Of a stretch of 64,000 nt of DNA, positions 60,713 through 64,000 are shown in pieces (the stretch's first letter is position 1; each line of letters begins with the position of its first letter). Under the pieces are notes generated by a model. The model had not been told where the DNA came from, ran no database searches, and worked only from the letters and a program-made list of their open reading frames with translations. A program made the position numbers and the translations under genes. The stretch is from contig NZ_CP044205.1 of the NCBI RefSeq assembly GCF_009498235.1, positions 2,729,389-2,793,388 on the forward strand, given 5' to 3'. Source of the stretch: Candidatus Methylospira mobilis. GTDB taxonomy: Bacteria; Pseudomonadota; Gammaproteobacteria; Methylococcales; Methylococcaceae.

Positions 60713-60892
60713 CCTGCGGCCAGTACGCCGAAAATACGTCCGCGGTATTCCGGGATGAACTGAATCACGCGCCAGATATTCTTCAGGAACTCAGCTTTTT
60801 TGGCCGTACACGACGGAAAACCTGCGTGATCAGGATAAACCCGATACCCTCCTCCAGAAACCGGGTGGCAAATCTATCGGCGACGCGCCCAT
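60707..60892 (-). pseudogene. Fragment of an unidentified gene, frameshifted and truncated by the IS1595 remnant
   Basis: On the minus strand, VADRFATRFLEEGIGFILIT and QVFRRVRPKK are followed, after a one-base slip in a run of six A, by AEFLKNIWRVIQFIPEYRGR and IFGVLAAGTAIGE. The second part resembles the start of an ABC exporter membrane domain, but this is only an impression. It ends where the IS1595 fragment begins. Confidence 0.4.
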
Positions 60893-60913
60893 GCGCCAGA
60901 CTGGATTGCACCG

Positions 60914-61144
60914 CTACGACATTCTTCCATGCCGTTTGCAAATGCGCTGCGACAGATGCAGAAAATTGCCCGGCTCGCCCAGCCACTGAAGGTCATGCGT
61001 GGCGGCAACGCCCAGCAGTACCCCTGCAACCGGGGTAGGGACAGTAAGCAGGATGTGTTTGGAGAAAAACGGAAAGATCGGCGGAGTATATTCATGAATT
61101 TTGGATGCCGTACAAACTCTGTAGACGCGCAATTTTTGGCTCAT
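60914..61144 (-). pseudogene. N-terminal fragment of a TDT-like (tellurite-resistance/dicarboxylate) transporter
   Basis: A frame of about 75 residues beginning MSQKLRVYRVCTASKIHEYT, then PPIFPFFSKHILLTVPTPVA and GVLLGVAATHDLQWLGE. The VPTPVAGVLLGVAA-type helix followed by an LQ..GE turn recalls the first helices of TDT transporters. It is far shorter than the roughly 330 residues expected. Confidence 0.45.
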
Positions 61145-61695
61145 CGTCAACGACTAATATGGAATGATCCATCATGAGATGTATGCCATGGCCTTAGAGA
61201 CTGTTCATAATCTATTCAGTAATAACATCAGGAAGTCCGAATGGACGAACGGCCAAGGGATGTCGAGTTCAAGCTCGCAGTTTTTCCTGAACACCGACAC
61301 TTATGCAGCCAGACGACGTAAGAGAGCTCCGCTATCCACCGATGGGGTCATCACCGCAAGTATGCAGCTCGTTGCGCTTGGCCGCCTACACCTTTGCCTC
61401 AACTTCTCTTTGACCGCTAGAGTAAAGGGTTGTCCATTGTAACTTCCATATTCAATACGTTGCGCAATCTGCCGCAGGTTCGAGGGACAACAATCGAAAA
61501 CCGGGCGGCATGCGCCGCTGGCAGCTCGTTTTCAGCTGATACCATACCGATCGGAATACTTGGCACTAATCGAAAGTACGCGGTTTCGTTCGTTTACGCA
61601 CACTTTCCAGGAGCGCTTGGAGACTTGTTCAAACGCCTCTTTACTGAGATATCGCGCGGGTATTTCTTTCTCATGCCGCCATTTTACAATTTTCC
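61145..61695. other. Degraded intergenic region
   Basis: No intact gene. A minus-strand frame at about 61690-61530 reads MRKKYPRDIS and, after a slip, RYLSKEAFEQVSKRSWKVCV, which could be a transposase or other remnant. Open frames on the plus strand here are low-complexity and unsupported. The region separates the transporter fragment from the sensor kinase gene. Confidence 0.4.
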
Positions 61696-63150
61696 TCAAA
61701 AATCATGAACAGCCCCAAAGAATGTTTGAGTAGAAGCAAGAACGGGCAAACGCACTTCCACTTTCAGGCCGCCCAAGGCCGATGCGCTTACCGCGATGCT
61801 GCCGCCATGCGCCTCCGTGATGTTCTGGCAAATGGCAAGCCCCAGCCCGGAACCACCATGATCTCGACTACGCGAAGCTTCAACACGGTACAAACGCTCG
61901 AACAGGCGCGGCAGCGCCTCATCGGGAACACCGGGAGCCGAATCCTGTACAATAATCAGAGCCTGACGGCCGTCGCACTCAATACTAATCTGAATCAAAC
62001 CCTGCGCATCGGTATAGCGCGCACTATTTTCCATCAGGTTAACGAATAGTTGCGCCAGACGATCCGCATCCGCCGACACCTCTATTGCCTTCGCAGGCGA
62101 CTCCACCTCCAGCGTGAGCTGCTGTCGGGCAAGACGCACGCTAAATGAATCGGCCACATCCTGTACCAGCTCAACCACATTGACGGTATATTTTCGATAG
62201 TTAAGCGCCCCCTGATCCGTCAAGGCCAGCTGATAAAGGTCGTCAACGAGCTTTCTCAGCCGTTGTACCTCTGCCACCAAAGACAAGAGCGTCGATTCGT
62301 CGAAAGGCCTCACCCCATCTTCCAGAGCCTGTAATTCTCCGTACAGAATTGTCAACGGCGTGCGTAACTCATGAGAAATATCCGCAAACCAGCGCTGCCG
62401 CGCATCGCGGCTTTTACTCAACGCATCAGCAAGCGCGTTGAAGTCCGTGGCCAGCTCACCCAATTCATCCCCGGTTGTTACCGGAATTCGCATATCGTAG
62501 TAGCCATCAGCAAGCTGCCTGGCAATTTCCGCCATTTTTCTAAAAAAACGGGTACGGTTGCGAGCAACGACCAGTGCGGCCAGCAAGGCCAATGTCAACA
62601 CCAGAGCGACTATCAAAAACCAGGCCTGATTTTGGCGTTCTACAAAACGCAGATCGACACGATCCGTGATTTCGATCATGGGCATGATGCCAAGATAACC
62701 CACAGTCATCTCCGCATATTGAACGGGTTCCATCTTTTTAATATTAGTCAAAGCTTCCGGATTACCGGCTACAAAACGGCGATTTGCATCAAACAAACCG
62801 ATGCGCGGCCCAATTCTAAGTGTATCGGGAGGAGGAACGTCTCTCTCTGAAAATGGCGCTGGAGGCGGCGGAAACCCGTCAGGTCCGGGCGGCGGCCGCC
62901 CAGACCCTGGACGCAAAATCCGTAACCAGGCTCCAGGGTTATCAACCAGGTTGCCCCAGCCGCTGTCCGGATCGTAGGCTTGCGCAACGCGCCTGGCCAT
63001 CCCAGTTAAGTGCGTACGCTCCATGTCATTGAGATAATCCAAAAAACCCTGTCGAAAACTCCAGTGCATCAAGCCGGCAGTCAATCCCAGCACCACTAGT
63101 GCGAGCAATACAAAGACAATAAATAATTTATGCCAGATTTTTAAATGCAT
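61696..63150 (-). CDS. BaeS-type sensor histidine kinase with proline-rich periplasmic loop
   Basis: A 484-residue inner-membrane kinase. Two membrane helices (about residues 8-28 and 178-197) flank a periplasmic sensor of about 150 residues, containing a proline-rich stretch at residues 81-108 (GRPPPGPDGFPPPPAPF). HAMP follows, then the dimerisation domain with phospho-acceptor His260 in FADISHELRTPL, N-box LFVNLMENSARYTD, G1 DSAPGVP and G2 GGSGLGLAI. It resembles BaeS/CpxA-class stress sensors. No response regulator is adjacent in the window. Confidence 0.9.
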   Translation of the reverse strand: MHLKIWHKLFIVFVLLALVVLGLTAGLMHWSFRQGFLDYLNDMERTHLTGMARRVAQAYDPDSGWGNLVDNPGAWLRILRPGSGRPPPGPDGFPPPPAPFSERDVPPPDTLRIGPRIGLFDANRRFVAGNPEALTNIKKMEPVQYAEMTVGYLGIMPMIEITDRVDLRFVERQNQAWFLIVALVLTLALLAALVVARNRTRFFRKMAEIARQLADGYYDMRIPVTTGDELGELATDFNALADALSKSRDARQRWFADISHELRTPLTILYGELQALEDGVRPFDESTLLSLVAEVQRLRKLVDDLYQLALTDQGALNYRKYTVNVVELVQDVADSFSVRLARQQLTLEVESPAKAIEVSADADRLAQLFVNLMENSARYTDAQGLIQISIECDGRQALIIVQDSAPGVPDEALPRLFERLYRVEASRSRDHGGSGLGLAICQNITEAHGGSIAVSASALGGLKVEVRLPVLASTQTFFGAVHDF

Positions 63151-63254
63151 GGCTTCATTTCTTCACCCGTAAACCCGCGACAATACCATCAGGACAGCGG
63201 ATTTTTGCCGGAATATCCCTTCCGCCCTCACAAGATGAAGTTTCGCAGGCGCCA

Positions 63255-64000
63255 TCAATGATGCGGCAGCAAAGCGCCTGCGCCATTGCCGCTCCCCCCA
63301 GCTTGCGGGGCGGCGTGATCGGGTATAGCGGTGCTGCTCTGTGTTGCTACTACGCCATAATAGGTAGGTCCCAAAAAGTAGGGGAATACACCCTTGCCGT
63401 TCGCATCTACAGTCGTAAAATAAGCATAAGTGCCGTTTGGATAGTCAGGCGTTACCGTAAACCGTCCATTATGCTCATCCAGATGACCTGAATCTTTCAC
63501 ATAAACGTAATCTTCCGCATAGGAACCAAGCGCAACGGATGCAATGGATGGCCCATCTTCAGAAGCAGGCAGCACAGTGCCATCGGCCAAGCTAGTCCGA
63601 TCATTCATATTACGTAAACTGTAACTGGACTTAATACGCACGAGACCGCCACTGCCATTGGGATTGGCGTAGCCGTAAGGCCCGTAAATCGGATAACCGT
63701 CCACAGCGAACCCCAATATCGGCGAGTGATGAGTACCGTCATCGCCCAGCTCTTCACGCAAGGAAGTCGGACTCTGATGATGGTGATATTCTCCCGGAAG
63801 ATAGCCGCTCACTGCGGTGGTCGCATTGCGTAGCGGCGCAGGGTGACCGGGCGCGGTGTCAAAGCTTTGCCCTTCAAAAACATTAGCGTCCTGATGCCAA
63901 ACCCCCTGATTCTGGTAGCTGAAGGCATCCGCATAACTGAAAATCGCAACCCCATTGACAAAAACGCCGATCGCACCCAAACCGACTTCAGTTAAGGTAT
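63255..64000 (-). CDS. YHYH-domain protein, partial (C-terminal part)
   Basis: The frame is open to the right edge, so the N-terminus is missing. The visible 248 residues are a YHYH-domain protein: GVFVNGVAIFSYADAFSYQN, GQSFDTAPGHPAP, GEYHHHQSPTSL (the YHYH motif reads YHHH), and HHSPILGFAVDGYPIYGPYG. Such proteins are usually exported and of unknown function; the His-rich motif could bind metal. The C-terminus is Gly/Ala-rich and ends GALLPHH. It is 104 bases upstream of the sensor kinase on the same strand. Confidence 0.8.
   Translation of the reverse strand, partial: TLTEVGLGAIGVFVNGVAIFSYADAFSYQNQGVWHQDANVFEGQSFDTAPGHPAPLRNATTAVSGYLPGEYHHHQSPTSLREELGDDGTHHSPILGFAVDGYPIYGPYGYANPNGSGGLVRIKSSYSLRNMNDRTSLADGTVLPASEDGPSIASVALGSYAEDYVYVKDSGHLDEHNGRFTVTPDYPNGTYAYFTTVDANGKGVFPYFLGPTYYGVVATQSSTAIPDHAAPQAGGSGNGAGALLPHH

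Noticed and set aside
61164-61708. Two plus-strand frames of about 92 codons each
   Set aside because: Low-complexity sequences with no motifs, in a region where the opposite strand carries transposase-like text.

Overview
The window is a stretch of a gammaproteobacterial chromosome. Conserved syntenies (lpt-rpoN-rapZ, mla-murA-his, leuCDB-asd-fimV, the rib-nusB-thiL-pgpA block) place it there. A complete NAD-dependent molybdenum formate dehydrogenase operon (fdsGBACD), a bacteriohemerythrin and a tusDCB/two-cysteine dsrC cluster make a type I methanotroph of the Methylococcales a reasonable guess. That assignment is inference; no methane oxidation gene is present. I recognise no tRNA, rRNA or CRISPR array.

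Layout. 1-3.6 kb: a large CheA-like protein with Hpt and CheW domains but degenerate ATP-binding boxes. 3.8-5.4 kb (minus): tusD-tusC-tusB and a dsrC/tusE gene, separated by a small palindromic element. 5.5-7.0 kb: periplasmic protease/chaperone BepA. 7.0-18.8 kb (minus): mlaFEDB, murA, hisG, hisD, hisC, the three cytochrome bc1 genes, sspA and sspB, then a decayed small coiled-coil gene. 19-25 kb (plus): kdsD-kdsC-lptC-lptA-lptB-rpoN-rapZ, making and exporting lipopolysaccharide and ending with sigma-54 and RapZ; hemerythrin lies opposite. 26.3-33.5 kb (plus): adk, leuC (with a strange C-terminal tail), leuD, leuB, asd, fimV.

33.5-41.4 kb is an accessory island lying between fimV and truA, genes that are usually close neighbours. 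It holds a ruined type II restriction-modification locus: a C5-cytosine methyltransferase gene cut by an IS3-family element, frameshifted in a homopolymer run, stripped of its target-recognition region and fused in frame to an HNH endonuclease; an unknown 157-residue protein; and the tail of what looks like a second endonuclease. It also carries a small zinc-ribbon protein, a HAD hydrolase, a second copy of the palindromic element with internal 28-bp tandem repeats, and RecQ.

41.6-52.1 kb (minus) is a dense block of twelve genes, glyA-nrdR-ribD-ribE-ribB(X)-ribH-nusB-thiL-pgpA-dnaB-alr-truA, with many overlaps. 52.3-53.3 kb carries two small unknown genes. 53.6-60.1 kb (minus) is the formate dehydrogenase operon, feeding electrons from formate to NAD. 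60.5-61.7 kb is a graveyard of transposase and transporter fragments. The window ends with a BaeS-type sensor kinase and the C-terminal part of a YHYH-domain secreted protein.

The most interesting observations are the multiply broken R-M locus, where deleting the IS and one target copy exactly restores the methyltransferase reading frame; the small inverted-repeat element seen twice; the CheA-like protein without recognisable ATP-binding boxes; the RibB protein with a cysteine-less GTP-cyclohydrolase-like domain; the LeuC tail; and missing standard operon members (mlaC, hpf, ptsN, hisZ). I did not find a clearly new defence or metabolic system.
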